In this document: positions 1 through 8,492 of the stretch, piece after piece
Position numbering within the stretch: the stretch's first letter is position 1
Layout of the letters: each line of letters begins with the position of its first letter
Assembly (NCBI GenBank): GCA_903862655.1
Contig: CAIOZA010000122.1
Location: forward strand, 1 to 51,298
Direction of reading: 5' to 3'
DNA from: an uncultured Ignavibacteria bacterium
GTDB lineage: Bacteria; Bacteroidota; Ignavibacteria; Kapaibacteriales; UBA2268
DNA length: 51,298 nt
Notes under the pieces: model-generated
The model's input: the letters and a program-made list of their open reading frames with translations, nothing else
The model's database searches: none
What the model was told of the DNA's origin: nothing
Made by a program: the position numbers and the translations under genes

Positions 1-1
1 T

Positions 2-484
2 CCGTATTATCTTATAAAGCGTGCACAGCAGAGCGGTTTCGATCATCGTTTCCTGAAAATAGCCAGAGATATTAACAATTCAATGCCCGAATATACTGTT
101 GAACAGATGATTTTTGCATTGAATCAATTCGAAAAACCTGTGAAGAATACTAAGATCGGATTACTTGGAATGTCCTACAAAGCCAATGTCGGAGATATAC
201 GCGAGAGTCCGTCGATTGACATCAGAGATAGTCTGCTTAAAAAAGGAGCTTCGCTAGAAATATTCGATCCATATTTTCCGGATTACAGCACCTGCACATC
301 GCTGGAGGAGATTCTAGATAAGTCATTCGCGATTCTGATCGCAACAGACCATAGAGAATTTAAGCAGATTAATTCGGAAATATTAAAAAAGTTTGATGTC
401 AAAATAGTGATTGACGGCAAGAATTGCCTTGATAAAGAAGAAATTATTAATGCCGGAATATACTATAAAGGCATTGGAAGATAA
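2..484 (+). CDS. wbpA: Nucleotide-sugar dehydrogenase, C-terminal part (probable UDP-GlcNAc 6-dehydrogenase, WbpA-like)
   Basis: The gene is cut by the left window edge. The open frame runs from base 2 (PYYLIKRAQQSGFDHRF) through an internal Met at base 83 to the stop, giving 160 visible residues. The start of the visible part is the end of the central domain of UDP-glucose/GDP-mannose dehydrogenases. The rest is the UDP-binding C-terminal domain, with the family signature GLLGMSYKANVGDIRESPS at about residues 50-68. These enzymes oxidise C6 of a nucleotide sugar to the acid with two NAD+ in the cytoplasm. The next gene, 29 bases downstream, is a close WbpE-type aminotransferase. That suggests UDP-GlcNAc as substrate in the route to diacetamido-uronic acids of surface glycans. 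Substrate is inferred from the neighbour; a UDP-glucose or UDP-GalNAc dehydrogenase cannot be excluded from this half. Confidence 0.85.
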   Translation, partial: PYYLIKRAQQSGFDHRFLKIARDINNSMPEYTVEQMIFALNQFEKPVKNTKIGLLGMSYKANVGDIRESPSIDIRDSLLKKGASLEIFDPYFPDYSTCTSLEEILDKSFAILIATDHREFKQINSEILKKFDVKIVIDGKNCLDKEEIINAGIYYKGIGR

Positions 485-513
485 ATATTACATTGATTTA
501 AAAGGAGTTTATT

Positions 514-1626
514 TTGAATTTTATTGATTTAAAGCGTCAGTACGGATTGATTAAGGATCAGGTTCAGAGCGGTATTAATGCTGTTCTCGATCATGGCATG
601 TACATTATGGGTCCGGAGATAGCACAGCTCGAAAAACAGCTGGCTGAGTATGTTGGAGTTAAGCATTGCATTGTTTGTTCATCAGGAACAGATGCACTCT
701 TTATGCCAATGATGGCATGGGGAATCGGTCCCGGCGATGCTGTATTCACAACACCCTTTACATTCATCGCAACTGCTGAGGTAATCAGCCTCGTTGGAGC
801 AACACCTGTTTTCGTAGATGTGGACGATAAAACCTACAACATCGATCCTTCAAAACTCGAAGAAGCAATTGTAAAAGTGAAAGCCGAAGGAAAACTGAAT
901 CCAAAAGCTATTATACCTGTAGATTTGTTCGGACTTCCGGCTGATTATGATTCAATTGAAGCAATCGCTAAAAAGCACAATTTATTGGTTCTCGAGGATG
1001 GGGCACAGGGCTTCGGAGGATCGAAGAATGGTCGCAAAGCCTGCTCATGGGGCGATGTTGCCGCTACTTCATTCTTCCCTGCAAAACCACTCGGATGCTA
1101 TGGCGACGGTGGTGCAATCTTCACAAATGATGACGAAATGAAGAAGCTTCTACTATCTATCAGAGTTCACGGTCAGGGCGACGATAGATATGACAACGTA
1201 AGAATCGGCATCAACGGCAGACTTGATTCAATTCAAGCTGCGATTCTTATTGCCAAGATGAGCATATTCGAAGAAGAAATCAAACAGAGAAATGTTGTCG
1301 CTAAGAAGTATATTAAGGCTCTCAGCAGCAAAGTTGTTACACCGTTCGTACCCGAAGGATATGAATCATGCTGGGCACAGTTCTGCGTTTTGGCAAAGGA
1401 CACAGCACACAGAACAGAGCTTCAGGCAAAGCTGAAAGACAAGGGAGTTCCGACAGCAGTTTATTATCCAAAGCCGCTTCATCGTCAGGATGCATTCAGC
1501 GGATTGGGACACAAGTTCGGAGATTTTCCTGTAACAGATGCACTTTCGGAGAGAATATTCGCTCTGCCGATGCATCCATACTTGACTGACGAAGAGATTG
1601 AATTGATTGCAAGTGTGATAGAATAA
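514..1626 (+). CDS. wbpE: PLP-dependent UDP-2-acetamido-2-deoxy-3-oxo-glucuronate aminotransferase (WbpE-like, DegT/DnrJ family)
   Basis: This is a 370-aa DegT/DnrJ/EryC1/StrS aminotransferase. The closest recalled family member is Pseudomonas WbpE: the opening FIDLKRQYGLIKDQV, SSGTDAL, PFTFIATAE, EDGAQGFG and SFFPAKPLGCYGDGGAIF all match. Lys191 in FFPAKPLGC is the expected PLP Schiff-base lysine. In the known pathway the enzyme transfers an amino group from glutamate to the 3-oxo position of the UDP-GlcNAc uronic acid. The start is TTG at 514, preceded by AAAGGAG at about 500-506; no better ATG fits the conserved N-terminus. It probably forms an operon with the dehydrogenase upstream. No acetyltransferase (WbpD) or 3-dehydrogenase (WbpB) gene follows, so any partners lie to the left of the window or elsewhere. 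Confidence 0.92.
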   Translation: MNFIDLKRQYGLIKDQVQSGINAVLDHGMYIMGPEIAQLEKQLAEYVGVKHCIVCSSGTDALFMPMMAWGIGPGDAVFTTPFTFIATAEVISLVGATPVFVDVDDKTYNIDPSKLEEAIVKVKAEGKLNPKAIIPVDLFGLPADYDSIEAIAKKHNLLVLEDGAQGFGGSKNGRKACSWGDVAATSFFPAKPLGCYGDGGAIFTNDDEMKKLLLSIRVHGQGDDRYDNVRIGINGRLDSIQAAILIAKMSIFEEEIKQRNVVAKKYIKALSSKVVTPFVPEGYESCWAQFCVLAKDTAHRTELQAKLKDKGVPTAVYYPKPLHRQDAFSGLGHKFGDFPVTDALSERIFALPMHPYLTDEEIELIASVIE

Positions 1627-1651
1627 ATTAAAAAAAATGATGCCTCAAAAC

Positions 1652-1728
1652 GTCATTCTGATGGAGCGTAGCGACCGTGAGAATCCAGTATTAATGCGGA
1701 CTGGATTCCTCACTACGTTCGGAATGAC
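1652..1728. repeat. Dispersed imperfect palindrome, GTCATTCTGA...CGGAATGAC family
   Basis: About 77 bases starting GTCATTCTGA and ending TTCGGAATGAC, with an inner pair GAATCCAGT...ACTGGATTC around ATTAATGCGG. It lies just after the aminotransferase stop. A second copy with the same inner arms is at 43562-43659. Function is unknown; a transcribed copy would form a strong hairpin. Confidence 0.75.
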
Positions 1729-1813
1729 AAGCCAGTATTATTGCGCTTTTGATGTAGCTTATTATAAGCCAAAATAATATTCGATTAGCATTCATAATAA
1801 TTACTTCTTTAAA

Positions 1814-2929
1814 TTAATAATTTCCATTCATTATGTTATTTAATAAATTCATGTAAATTTGCTTCCAGTTGTTATACGGAACAACAGTTTGAGCTGACCA
1901 TACATTATTAATGTCAAATATATTCCCATTTTCAATTCTAAGAGCATTTAATGAGCATCTTCCCTCTAAATCCAAATCAAAAAAATCATTCTGAAAATCA
2001 TATTTTGGATTATTAAAACGAATAAAAACTATTGCTTCTTGATTATTATGCATACCAAATGAATTACCTATTATAAAAGCTGTATCTGGTCTGGAATATA
2101 AAGGTTCTTGCCCTACGACATTAAACATTCCATAATTTAATGGTGAATATTGAAAATTAAAAAAGCAATCTATTACAGAAGTAATCTTATTGTTTACTAA
2201 CATATCAGGACATTTAATTGGTATTTTATTCCCTTTTAAAGTATCAAGAACAATAGATGTGGCTTTATATCTATAATAATCCAATGAAGAGTTTTTGTTT
2301 AACATTGAATGAATAGAGATTATTCTTACTCTTAAAATATAATCGGCATAAAGCATTGAATAATATGCCATTTTGTTGCTACCTGTGTAAACTTCCCTGA
2401 ACTTCTCACAGGCATCATCTTTTAATCTAGACAAGGATAAAGTATATCTTCCTGAGGTAGGTGGTAATGTGTCGCTATTATCTCCTATTATTTTGAGTTC
2501 TCTTTTTCCTCTTTTTTGATAGAATCTAACTTCATTTGCATATTGATTAAAAAACATAGGATTATAACTATTAATAATATACATATATTTCAAAACCCCT
2601 TTAAGTGTATCATTTAAAGCATACCAACTTTTAAAAAGCGAATCCAAAGTTGGTTTATTTCCAAATCTTAAAAGGCTGTCCAAATAAACATACCCAATTA
2701 AAACATTATATGGCATACTCGCATTTAATGGAGGGATGCTCCTGATGATTGGAAAACCCTCCTGGAATACATGAGTTGTCGAGTCCAGCCAAATATGCTG
2801 CATTTGGAATCTTTCCTTATTCAAATATCTCGTACCATTTTCATTTTGTGCGAAAAGAACAATCGAACAATTAATTAGAGGGAAGAAGAAAAACATGGCA
2901 ACTAATGCAAGAAATAAATATCGTTTCAT
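1814..2929 (-). CDS. Secreted protein of unknown function, 371 aa
   Basis: The protein begins MKRYLFLALVAMFFFFPLINCSIVLFAQ, a clear signal peptide probably cleaved after FAQ near residue 28. The Cys at about residue 21 does not sit in a good lipobox. I recognise no domain in the mature part, which is rich in Tyr, Asn and Asp and has no C-terminal sorting domain. The ATG at 2929 follows AGGATAGCTATT, an acceptable ribosome binding site, which supports the start. It stands alone, pointing left towards the WbpE-like gene, with 273 bases of AT-rich sequence upstream. It resembles lineage-specific exported proteins of this group, but that is only an impression. Confidence 0.7.
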   Translation of the reverse strand: MKRYLFLALVAMFFFFPLINCSIVLFAQNENGTRYLNKERFQMQHIWLDSTTHVFQEGFPIIRSIPPLNASMPYNVLIGYVYLDSLLRFGNKPTLDSLFKSWYALNDTLKGVLKYMYIINSYNPMFFNQYANEVRFYQKRGKRELKIIGDNSDTLPPTSGRYTLSLSRLKDDACEKFREVYTGSNKMAYYSMLYADYILRVRIISIHSMLNKNSSLDYYRYKATSIVLDTLKGNKIPIKCPDMLVNNKITSVIDCFFNFQYSPLNYGMFNVVGQEPLYSRPDTAFIIGNSFGMHNNQEAIVFIRFNNPKYDFQNDFFDLDLEGRCSLNALRIENGNIFDINNVWSAQTVVPYNNWKQIYMNLLNNIMNGNY

Positions 2930-3202
2930 AATAGCTATCCTAGTAATTTATTATGATTGTTATTTTCGTATATCTAATTTATTCTTTTGAGCTAAGTAAT
3001 AAATCCTGATAAGTAAAGATATTAAAAATATTTATAAAAAATAATATTAGTTTTGCAACCAATCTTTTGTTATTTATTTTGTCAATACTTTATATGATCG
3101 TTTATTAAGAAAAGAAAATATGGTAACATACTAAATTTAATATGGGATTTTGAATCATGGTTATGGAAAAAAAACATGAAAAAGAAAATCTATTGGTGAA
3201 AT

Positions 3203-3418
3203 ATGATGCATAAATATGAGACAATAATATATTGGAGTAACGATGATGAATGCTTCGTAGCTGAGGTTCCTGAATTGTCAGGTTGTATGGCTCACGGCAA
3301 TTCAGATGAAGAAGCGATCTCCAACGTAAAACAAGCAATCGATCTTTGGATAGAAACAGCTTACGAGTTTGGTGATCCTATACCCGTTCCTGAAGGAAGA
3401 AGACTCAATTGCGCTTAA
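3203..3418 (+). CDS. HicB-like antitoxin-family protein, no HicA next to it
   Basis: A 71-aa protein with the HicB fold signature: YETIIYWSNDDECFVAEVPELSGCMAHGNSDEEAISNVKQAIDLWI, then a tail GDPIPVPEGR typical of short HicB-family members. In complete systems HicB blocks the HicA mRNA interferase. No HicA-like frame is visible in the 270 bases upstream, and the downstream gene is a MazG-like enzyme. The protein lacks a separate DNA-binding C-terminal domain. Tandem ATG codons at 3203 and 3206 are both possible starts. It could be an orphan antitoxin or a domesticated small HicB-fold protein with another role. Confidence 0.75.
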   Translation: MMHKYETIIYWSNDDECFVAEVPELSGCMAHGNSDEEAISNVKQAIDLWIETAYEFGDPIPVPEGRRLNCA

Positions 3419-3441
3419 GATATTAATGAACAGACAAAAGT

Positions 3442-3477
3442 ATTCATCCGATGACAGTGAGTCAACGGATGAATTTT
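3442..3477 (+). terminator. Hairpin after the HicB-like gene
   Basis: ATTCATCCG at 3442-3450 pairs with CGGATGAAT at 3466-3474, followed by a short TTTC. The weak T-run suggests only a partial terminator before the MazG-like gene at 3495. Confidence 0.45.
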
Positions 3478-3494
3478 CAATAAAAAAGTAAATA

Positions 3495-3830
3495 ATGAAG
3501 AAATTTCTTGATACTGTTTCAGAGTGCATTCCAGCGGTGCAGAAAGAATTTGACGAATACCAGAAGGAACATTTTCCTGTTCGTTCGGGTGAATTCTTCT
3601 GTCTGGAGCTGAATGGTGAAGCCGGTGAACTTGCCAATCTCGAGAAAAAACTGTGGAAAGGAAAGGATATCGCTCATGAAGACCTTGCCGACGAAGCTGC
3701 TGATGTACTGATCGCCTTAATGAATTACTCAAATGTCCGAGGGATAAACCTAGGCGAAGCTGTCAGACTCAAACTCGAAAAGATAGACCAAAAGATGAGA
3801 GAGCTGAAGGAAAAAGGAGAAGAATACTAA
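3495..3830 (+). CDS. MazG-like nucleotide pyrophosphohydrolase
   Basis: A 111-aa all-alpha protein of the MazG/dUTPase-like NTP pyrophosphatase superfamily. The Mg2+-binding motif is visible as ELNGEAGELANLEKK (about residues 38-52) followed by EDLADEAADVLIALMNY (about 60-76), the expected E-x-x-E and E-x-x-D pair. Members hydrolyse (d)NTPs to NMP and pyrophosphate, often to clear non-canonical nucleotides. A substrate cannot be read from sequence. It is a single-domain, MazG-like (not full two-domain MazG) form. It follows the HicB-like gene by 76 bases with a hairpin between, so co-transcription is possible but not required. Confidence 0.85.
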   Translation: MKKFLDTVSECIPAVQKEFDEYQKEHFPVRSGEFFCLELNGEAGELANLEKKLWKGKDIAHEDLADEAADVLIALMNYSNVRGINLGEAVRLKLEKIDQKMRELKEKGEEY

Positions 3831-4001
3831 ATTCTATTTTCAATCCTCATCTCTGAAGCCACGATTAAAACTTCAATTTTAATAATAACTTGAAAAAAGT
3901 AAAATTTAGTGAATTGAGGGGGAAATTAAGATTCGCTTGGATATACCTTCGGTATCTGATTATTCTGGGTTGAGAGGCTGATTAACTCCGTTAGGAGTAA
4001 A

Positions 4002-4121
4002 ATCTTAATAGAAAATAGAATCAAGAGTATTAAGAACCCCGTTAGGGGTGAAATATAATCACATTAAATATGTCGCTCCTACGGAGCTTTGGTTGGTTTT
4101 GGATTTTTTTTCTATTAATAT
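4002..4121. repeat. MITE-like element bounded by ATCTTAATAGAAAA inverted repeats
   Basis: Left end ATCTTAATAGAAAA (4002-4015) and right end TTTTCTATTAATAT (4108-4121) are inverted repeats with one mismatch. Inside are two smaller palindromes, ACCCCGTTAGGGGT (about 4036-4049) and CGCTCCTACGGAGC (about 4073-4086). The same architecture recurs at 32511-32618, and its right half at about 15300-15355. Confidence 0.7.
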
Positions 4122-4194
4122 TATTCCCCTATGGGGAAGATTGGCTTTGATAGAATAATGCAGGAACTGTAAAGTACAAAACAATGTTAATAAT

Positions 4195-4227
4195 AGATGT
4201 CCAACACTTTGAAAGTGTTGGACATCT
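4195..4227. repeat. Perfect 16-bp-arm palindrome just after the gcvT stop codon
   Basis: AGATGTCCAACACTTT (4195-4210), one centre base, then AAAGTGTTGGACATCT (4212-4227). It starts 12 bases after the stop codon of the leftward gcvT. There is no T-run, so it is not a textbook terminator. A near-identical copy lies at 15685-15717 in the same position relative to another leftward gene. Confidence 0.85.
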
Positions 4228-4239
4228 GACTGAATATGC

Positions 4240-5328
4240 TTACATAAATGGTGTTTTGACCACTTCTGCCGTGAAGAATTTTCCACGGGCTTCGATCTCA
4301 ACGACTGATCCTATTGCTGCGTGAGACATTGGAACATAACCCAAACCTACTGGTTTGTTCAGTGTCGGGCACATGTTGCCGCTTGTAACGATTCCTGCTT
4401 CCTTACCATCGATGAATATCTTGTATCCGTGGCGTGGAATGAATTTATCTGTAGTTGGATTCAGTCCTACTAATTTTCTTGTTAATCCATTCTCTTTGAC
4501 TTTGGCAATCGCATCGCTACCGTTGAATGTTCCTTTTGCAAGCTTGGTTATCCATCCTAAGCCTGCTTCGAGTGGATTGGTTGTTTCGTCGATGTCGTTA
4601 CCATAGAGCATATAGCATTTTTCTAAACGTAGAGAATCACGGCAACCTAGTCCTACGGGCTCGATATCGAATTCTTCGCCAGCTGTGAACAAACCGTTCC
4701 ATACTGCTTCTGCTTCTTTAATTCCACCACGGAAGTAAAGCTCAAAGCCGAGTTCGCCTGTATAACCTGTGCGGGAGAGAATCATATCGACTCCGGCAAA
4801 TTTACCCATCTCGAATGCATAGTATTCTATTTTTGACAAATCAGTATCTGTAAGCTTCTGAATTGTCTTCATTGAGTTTGGTCCCTGGACTGCAAGAAGA
4901 TGAATCTGGTCGCTGTGGTCTTCGAGTGTGATGTCGAATCCAACATTGTTCTCAACGCACCAGCCCCAGTCTTTATCAACGTTTGCGCCATTGACGACGA
5001 GCATAAAATGATCCTCGCTGATACGATAGACAAGAAGATCGTCAACGATGAATCCAGACGGACGGCACATTGCAGAGTACTGAACTTTGCCGTCAAACAG
5101 CTTAGATGCATCATTGATAGTAATTTTCTGAACGAAAGCAAGAGCATCTTTGCCTTTAACGTCGAATTCGCCCATGTGAGTCACGTCGAAAATACCGACT
5201 TTTTCGCGTACGAGTTTGTGCTCGTAAATTATTCCTTTGGGGTACTGAATTGGCAGTTCGAAACCTGCAAATTCAACCATTTTGGCATTTAATTTCTTGT
5301 GCATTTCGTTGAAAATCGTCTTTTTCAT
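4240..5328 (-). CDS. gcvT: Aminomethyltransferase, glycine cleavage system T protein
   Basis: The 362-aa GcvT transfers the methylene group from aminomethyl-lipoyl-H protein to tetrahydrofolate, releasing ammonia, in the cytoplasm. Family features in order: MVEFAGFELPIQYPKGIIYEH near the N-terminus, VGIFDVTHMGEF, the folate-site segment CRPSGFIVDDLLVYR (Asp of the DD pair), SRTGYTGELGFELYF, and GLGCRDSLRLEKCYMLYG. The C-terminal barrel ends with a G-x-V-T-S-G strand. I place the start at the ATG at 5328 because GAGGATGAT precedes it; the frame stays open 15 codons upstream without a conserved sequence. The ComEA-like gene lies 57 bases upstream on the same strand. GcvH and GcvP are not in the window. 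Confidence 0.95.
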   Translation of the reverse strand: MKKTIFNEMHKKLNAKMVEFAGFELPIQYPKGIIYEHKLVREKVGIFDVTHMGEFDVKGKDALAFVQKITINDASKLFDGKVQYSAMCRPSGFIVDDLLVYRISEDHFMLVVNGANVDKDWGWCVENNVGFDITLEDHSDQIHLLAVQGPNSMKTIQKLTDTDLSKIEYYAFEMGKFAGVDMILSRTGYTGELGFELYFRGGIKEAEAVWNGLFTAGEEFDIEPVGLGCRDSLRLEKCYMLYGNDIDETTNPLEAGLGWITKLAKGTFNGSDAIAKVKENGLTRKLVGLNPTTDKFIPRHGYKIFIDGKEAGIVTSGNMCPTLNKPVGLGYVPMSHAAIGSVVEIEARGKFFTAEVVKTPFM

Positions 5329-5385
5329 ATCATCCTCACATAATCTAAAAATTGTCCAAATATAGATTTGCAATATCTGAAATAT

Positions 5386-5898
5386 TTATTTAATCTCAAT
5401 ATAATCTTTAATATTTCCGAACTTTTTAGCACCAATCCCTTTTATATTCATAAGATCTTCAATTTTTCTGAAGGGGTGAGAAGCTCGATATTGGATAATT
5501 AAATCGGCAGTTTTCTCGCCAACACCGGGGAGTTTCATCAGCTGTACGCGAGAAGCTGTGGTTAGGTTAATCTTTTCTTTTGGAAGTAATTTAGCAGGCT
5601 TATCAGGATATCTACTGGCAGATTTAATAATTGTATCGCCCTTAGCCAGTGCAGAATCGACATTGCCTTGCATATCTGTACCAATGAAAGTGGTTTTGTT
5701 GGCTTCGGCAAGAGAATCGAGAATGCGGTAAATTTCCAGAGAACGTCTTTCGTTATCGATGCCTGATGGCTTATAGTTAAATAATTTGAGACCGACACCC
5801 AAAAGTAAACCACACAAAAGAATGATGGCAAAAATTATTTCGCTTTTTGTTACTCCCAAAAAGCTCTGAAGAGACGCTATGATTTTGTCAGATTTCAA
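5386..5898 (-). CDS. ComEA-like membrane-anchored helix-hairpin-helix protein
   Basis: A 170-aa protein with one N-terminal membrane segment (FAIILLCGLLLGVGLKLF, about residues 24-41), a low-complexity linker, then a C-terminal pair of helix-hairpin-helix motifs: NLTTASRVQLMKLPGVGEKTADLIIQYR and DLMNIKGIGAKKFGNIKDYI. The GVGE and GIGA hairpins are the DNA-backbone-binding loops of this fold. The layout matches ComEA, the periplasmic DNA receptor of natural transformation, though many such proteins in Bacteroidota have no tested role. It sits upstream of gcvT on the same strand; this pairing does not suggest a shared function. Confidence 0.8.
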   Translation of the reverse strand: MKSDKIIASLQSFLGVTKSEIIFAIILLCGLLLGVGLKLFNYKPSGIDNERRSLEIYRILDSLAEANKTTFIGTDMQGNVDSALAKGDTIIKSASRYPDKPAKLLPKEKINLTTASRVQLMKLPGVGEKTADLIIQYRASHPFRKIEDLMNIKGIGAKKFGNIKDYIEIK

Positions 5899-6505
5899 AT
5901 TACCTCAAAACAATAGTCCTCAAAATTAAATAATCTTTTGAATAAATTCGAGAAATATTGCAAAATAATCTGGAATTCATGTGATTAGAAATAGAGATTA
6001 TGTGAATAAATAAGATATATGTTTCCGGCATAGTAAGCGAGGATTAAGTTTGTGAAGATGTAAAGTAGAAATAGTCTGAACTGGGTTTCTTTTGATTTTT
6101 ATGATTGAAGCCATGATTAACTTAAAAGCTTTTCATGACTTTAATATTATTCATTCTACAAATGTCAGTTCGGACAAAGAAATGAAAAGATTCGCTTCGT
6201 TAGGCCTTAGGCACCTGCATACGCAGGAATGACAAAGTTTTTAAGCCTCTTTTTTCAAAGCAGGTTTGGGGGTTTGTCTGGATCTTATTCAGGTCTAAGA
6301 TTATAAAACCTTTACTAATCAGTATTGGAACAAGGGGAGGGGCTAGTTCCTTTTACGTTAGAACGTATCCGTACAATTCTCTGCAAAAACAGCCGGAATT
6401 CTATTGATATAACTCAAAGTAACGGCAAAATTCTTTTCCAATATCAAAATCCAAAATATTTCCGTAAATTACTTTTTTTATGAATTGAAATTAATCAATC
6501 AAAAA
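5899..6505. other. Gene-free gap
   Basis: No convincing gene. Near 6190-6235 there is a CGCTTCGTTAGGCCTTAGGC stretch followed by CCTGCATACGCAGGAATGACA, part of the GGAATGACA hairpin family that recurs in the window. The region lies between divergent genes and must hold the promoters for the leftward comEA-like/gcvT pair and the rightward lipoprotein. Confidence 0.6.
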
Positions 6506-7414
6506 ATGAACGGTATCAGATTATTTATTACTCTTCTTGCTTTATCGGCAATTGTCGCTTTAAACTCTTGCAGCGAGCCAGCCGGACCGAAGAAATATCC
6601 TGCTCCGGTTACTTATCTGCTTGCTACTTCGATTGATAGTAATTCAATCATGATTCAATGGCAGCCTTCAGCTACTGAAGTAGATCCTGCTTTCGACAGA
6701 TATATAGTCAAAATCAATGGAACTGATGGTTATTCCAGATCGGATACAATTCTGAGGGTGAGTAATCCACATAAAATATCGGGATTGAATCAGGATTACG
6801 TCTATGGCATCGACATCTACACGATGATTAAAGGTGGCGAACTGAGCGAGAAGACATCTGTTGTATGGGCTCCTGCTTTCCGATTTACTGAAGAATCTTC
6901 AGGTGAGCCAATAAGAGTCTATGAGCAAGCTTCTTTGAATGGATGTGGTCTTGATTTATACGATACCGAGAGTAACCGTGCGAGAGTGCTTACACTGGAC
7001 AGTTCACATTTCTGGAATCTGGGATTGTCCGTAGGCAATAATGTACAATTTGGCACACCAAGCCTTCTAAATTTTAATTACAAGGACAATCCTCCTTGTT
7101 ACACCGAAATAAGTGATTTTTACTACGACACACCTACTTTAGATATTGTTTATACCACAGACCCATTGAGCATAGGAGTCTTTTCTCAAAAGTTAATAAA
7201 TCTGACAGAAATAGAAACACAGATTAAAAGCCATCTGATAGTTATTGTACGAACCAAAGAGCCCGGACAGTCATTATCCAATTATGCAAAGATATTAATA
7301 AAGAAAATTGACGGAAAATTCCTTCAGGGAACGGCTAACAACAGATATATAGAATGTGAAATTTCCTACCAGAAGTCATTAAGTGTTCCTTATGCTAAGA
7401 AACCGATACATTAA
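6506..7414 (+). CDS. Lipoprotein with a fibronectin type III-like domain
   Basis: The 302-aa protein starts MNGIRLFITLLALSAIVALNSCSE, a signal peptide ending in a lipobox-like LNSC, so it is probably lipid-anchored. Residues about 30-115 (PAPVTYLLATSIDSNSIMIQ, W and a Y-V-Y-G-I-D-I strand) look like a fibronectin type III sandwich. The remaining 190 residues are not recognised. I chose the ATG at 6506; a TTG seven codons upstream is in frame but adds no signal. No clear ribosome binding site is seen. It has no operon partner on this strand. Confidence 0.7.
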   Translation: MNGIRLFITLLALSAIVALNSCSEPAGPKKYPAPVTYLLATSIDSNSIMIQWQPSATEVDPAFDRYIVKINGTDGYSRSDTILRVSNPHKISGLNQDYVYGIDIYTMIKGGELSEKTSVVWAPAFRFTEESSGEPIRVYEQASLNGCGLDLYDTESNRARVLTLDSSHFWNLGLSVGNNVQFGTPSLLNFNYKDNPPCYTEISDFYYDTPTLDIVYTTDPLSIGVFSQKLINLTEIETQIKSHLIVIVRTKEPGQSLSNYAKILIKKIDGKFLQGTANNRYIECEISYQKSLSVPYAKKPIH

Positions 7415-7845
7415 TTCCAGAATGCTACTTCGTAGCTGAATAAAATTGCATTATTTGTACCGAAGATGCTGAATTTGAATAACCGCGGGTGAAACCCGTG
7501 GAGGAGGTAGAATCGCGACCACCCCGTCTCGACTGCGTCGAGCCACCCTCCTTGAAAATGAGGGGGAAAATACAATCTGCATCTTTTGCATTGTGATTTT
7601 GGCACTTTTGGCACTATTTTAATGAACGAAAAGGCATATAATATATCCGTAACCTGCTTATATTACAATCATCTTACTTTTGGGTTGGCACTTTGGCATC
7701 AATTGCATCGTGATTTTTGATTTATATCCCGATAGGGATTATATATTGGTAGAAAATCGTACACCCAAAAATAATTATTACCTCGTAGAGGTTAAATATT
7801 TAATCGCTACGCGATTAATTCTTTCTGGGGGACATTGTGCTACCA
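7415..7845. repeat. Gene-free block of dispersed repeat modules
   Basis: In order: GCTACTTCGTAGCTGAATA with TTGCATTA (7425-7455); AATAACCGCGGG..CCCGTGGAGGAG (7479-7506); GTCTCGACTGCGTCGAGCCA (7527-7546); a GCATC/TTGGCAC-rich segment (about 7577-7715); ATCCCGATAGGGAT (7727-7740); CCTCGTAGAGG (7780-7791); and TAATCGCTACGCGATTA (7801-7817) touching the intron. Related copies of these modules occur at 9767-9811, 15160-15290, 15355-15400 and 15520-15575. No gene is supported. Confidence 0.65.
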
Positions 7846-8492
7846 ATCGAGTAGGAGGTATGGGATTAATTCCCATACCGTCCTCTCACACCACCGTACG
7901 TGCCGTTCGGCATACGGCGGTTCGTTTAACATATCTCTTTCGAGATGGTTCGCCTTTTGCGGTTGCAGGTTGTTGCTCAGCTACTCTCAATATATATTCT
8001 TGGCTTCCAGCCTACCTTCAATCAAGTAGTTCCTCTCTTTATGAGGATTTTATGCTTTCCACAACTACACTAAACTTAGCTATTCTTGAACCGTTTAACG
8101 TTCAGCCCTTCCTCCGTTTTATCGAAGTACTATGACCTCTGCTGACTTCTGACAGTTTAATTGCATATCTCTATGCAGGTTGCTTCTTGCAGTTCGCTCG
8201 CTTTTCTCAGCTTCCTGTCAGACCTCCCTGGGTAAGCTCAATAACTTTCATCTCATATATCTGTCGGATTTACCTACGTAAGTTTCGGATAGTTTTGGGC
8301 TTCGTTTTGATATGCAAACTCACCCACTTACGCCTGCCTATATCCGCTTCCTGTTCGTCAGACCGAGATTTTGCCGCCGACTTCTTTCAGATTCCGTCTC
8401 GCGATGGACACCCTTGTCTTAAGCTAACGATTCCCACTATCAAGGCTCGTTCGGGACTTACACCCTATAGTTAATGAACATGCCAGGCACAC
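7846..8492 (-). mobile_element. Group II intron lacking its reverse transcriptase gene
   Basis: Read on the minus strand, the element starts GTGTGCCTGG at 8492, a GUGYG-type 5' splice site. It continues with the domain I segments TATAGGGTGTAAGTCCCGAA and GAAGTCGGCGGCAAAATCTC that are familiar from bacterial group II introns. The 3' part has the domain V hairpin AACCGCCGTATGCC..GGCACGTACGGTGGTG (7886-7922). A domain VI-like stem GGTATGGGAATT..ATCCCATACC follows, then the 3' end CTCCTACTCGAT at 7846. The whole is about 647 nt, against roughly 2.5 kb for introns that encode a protein. Only a short spacer lies where domain IV would carry the maturase/RT frame, and no RT motif is seen. The ends are placed by resemblance and could shift by a few bases. 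It would need a maturase supplied from elsewhere, or be inactive. Confidence 0.85.

Larger units (their letters stand above)
3831..4239. other. Gene-free gap with palindromic repeats
   Basis: No coding frame is convincing. The stretch holds a 120-base element with near-perfect terminal inverted repeats (4002-4121) and a perfect 33-base palindrome (4195-4227), described separately. It separates the rightward MazG-like gene from the end of leftward gcvT. Confidence 0.7.

Noticed and set aside
3061-3202. Search for a HicA toxin upstream of the HicB-like gene
   Set aside because: No frame of suitable length or motif exists in the gap.
4001-4240. Possible CRISPR-like repeats
   Set aside because: The palindromes differ in sequence and spacing and there are no regular spacers; they belong to dispersed hairpin families.
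7680-8135. Open frame of 151 codons on the plus strand
   Set aside because: It runs antisense through the 3' half of the group II intron and repeat modules; its sequence is the complement of domains V-VI.
8187-8474. Open frame of 95 codons on the plus strand ending LTIPTIKARSGLTPYS
   Set aside because: This is the antisense of intron domain I, a familiar false protein from group II intron RNA.
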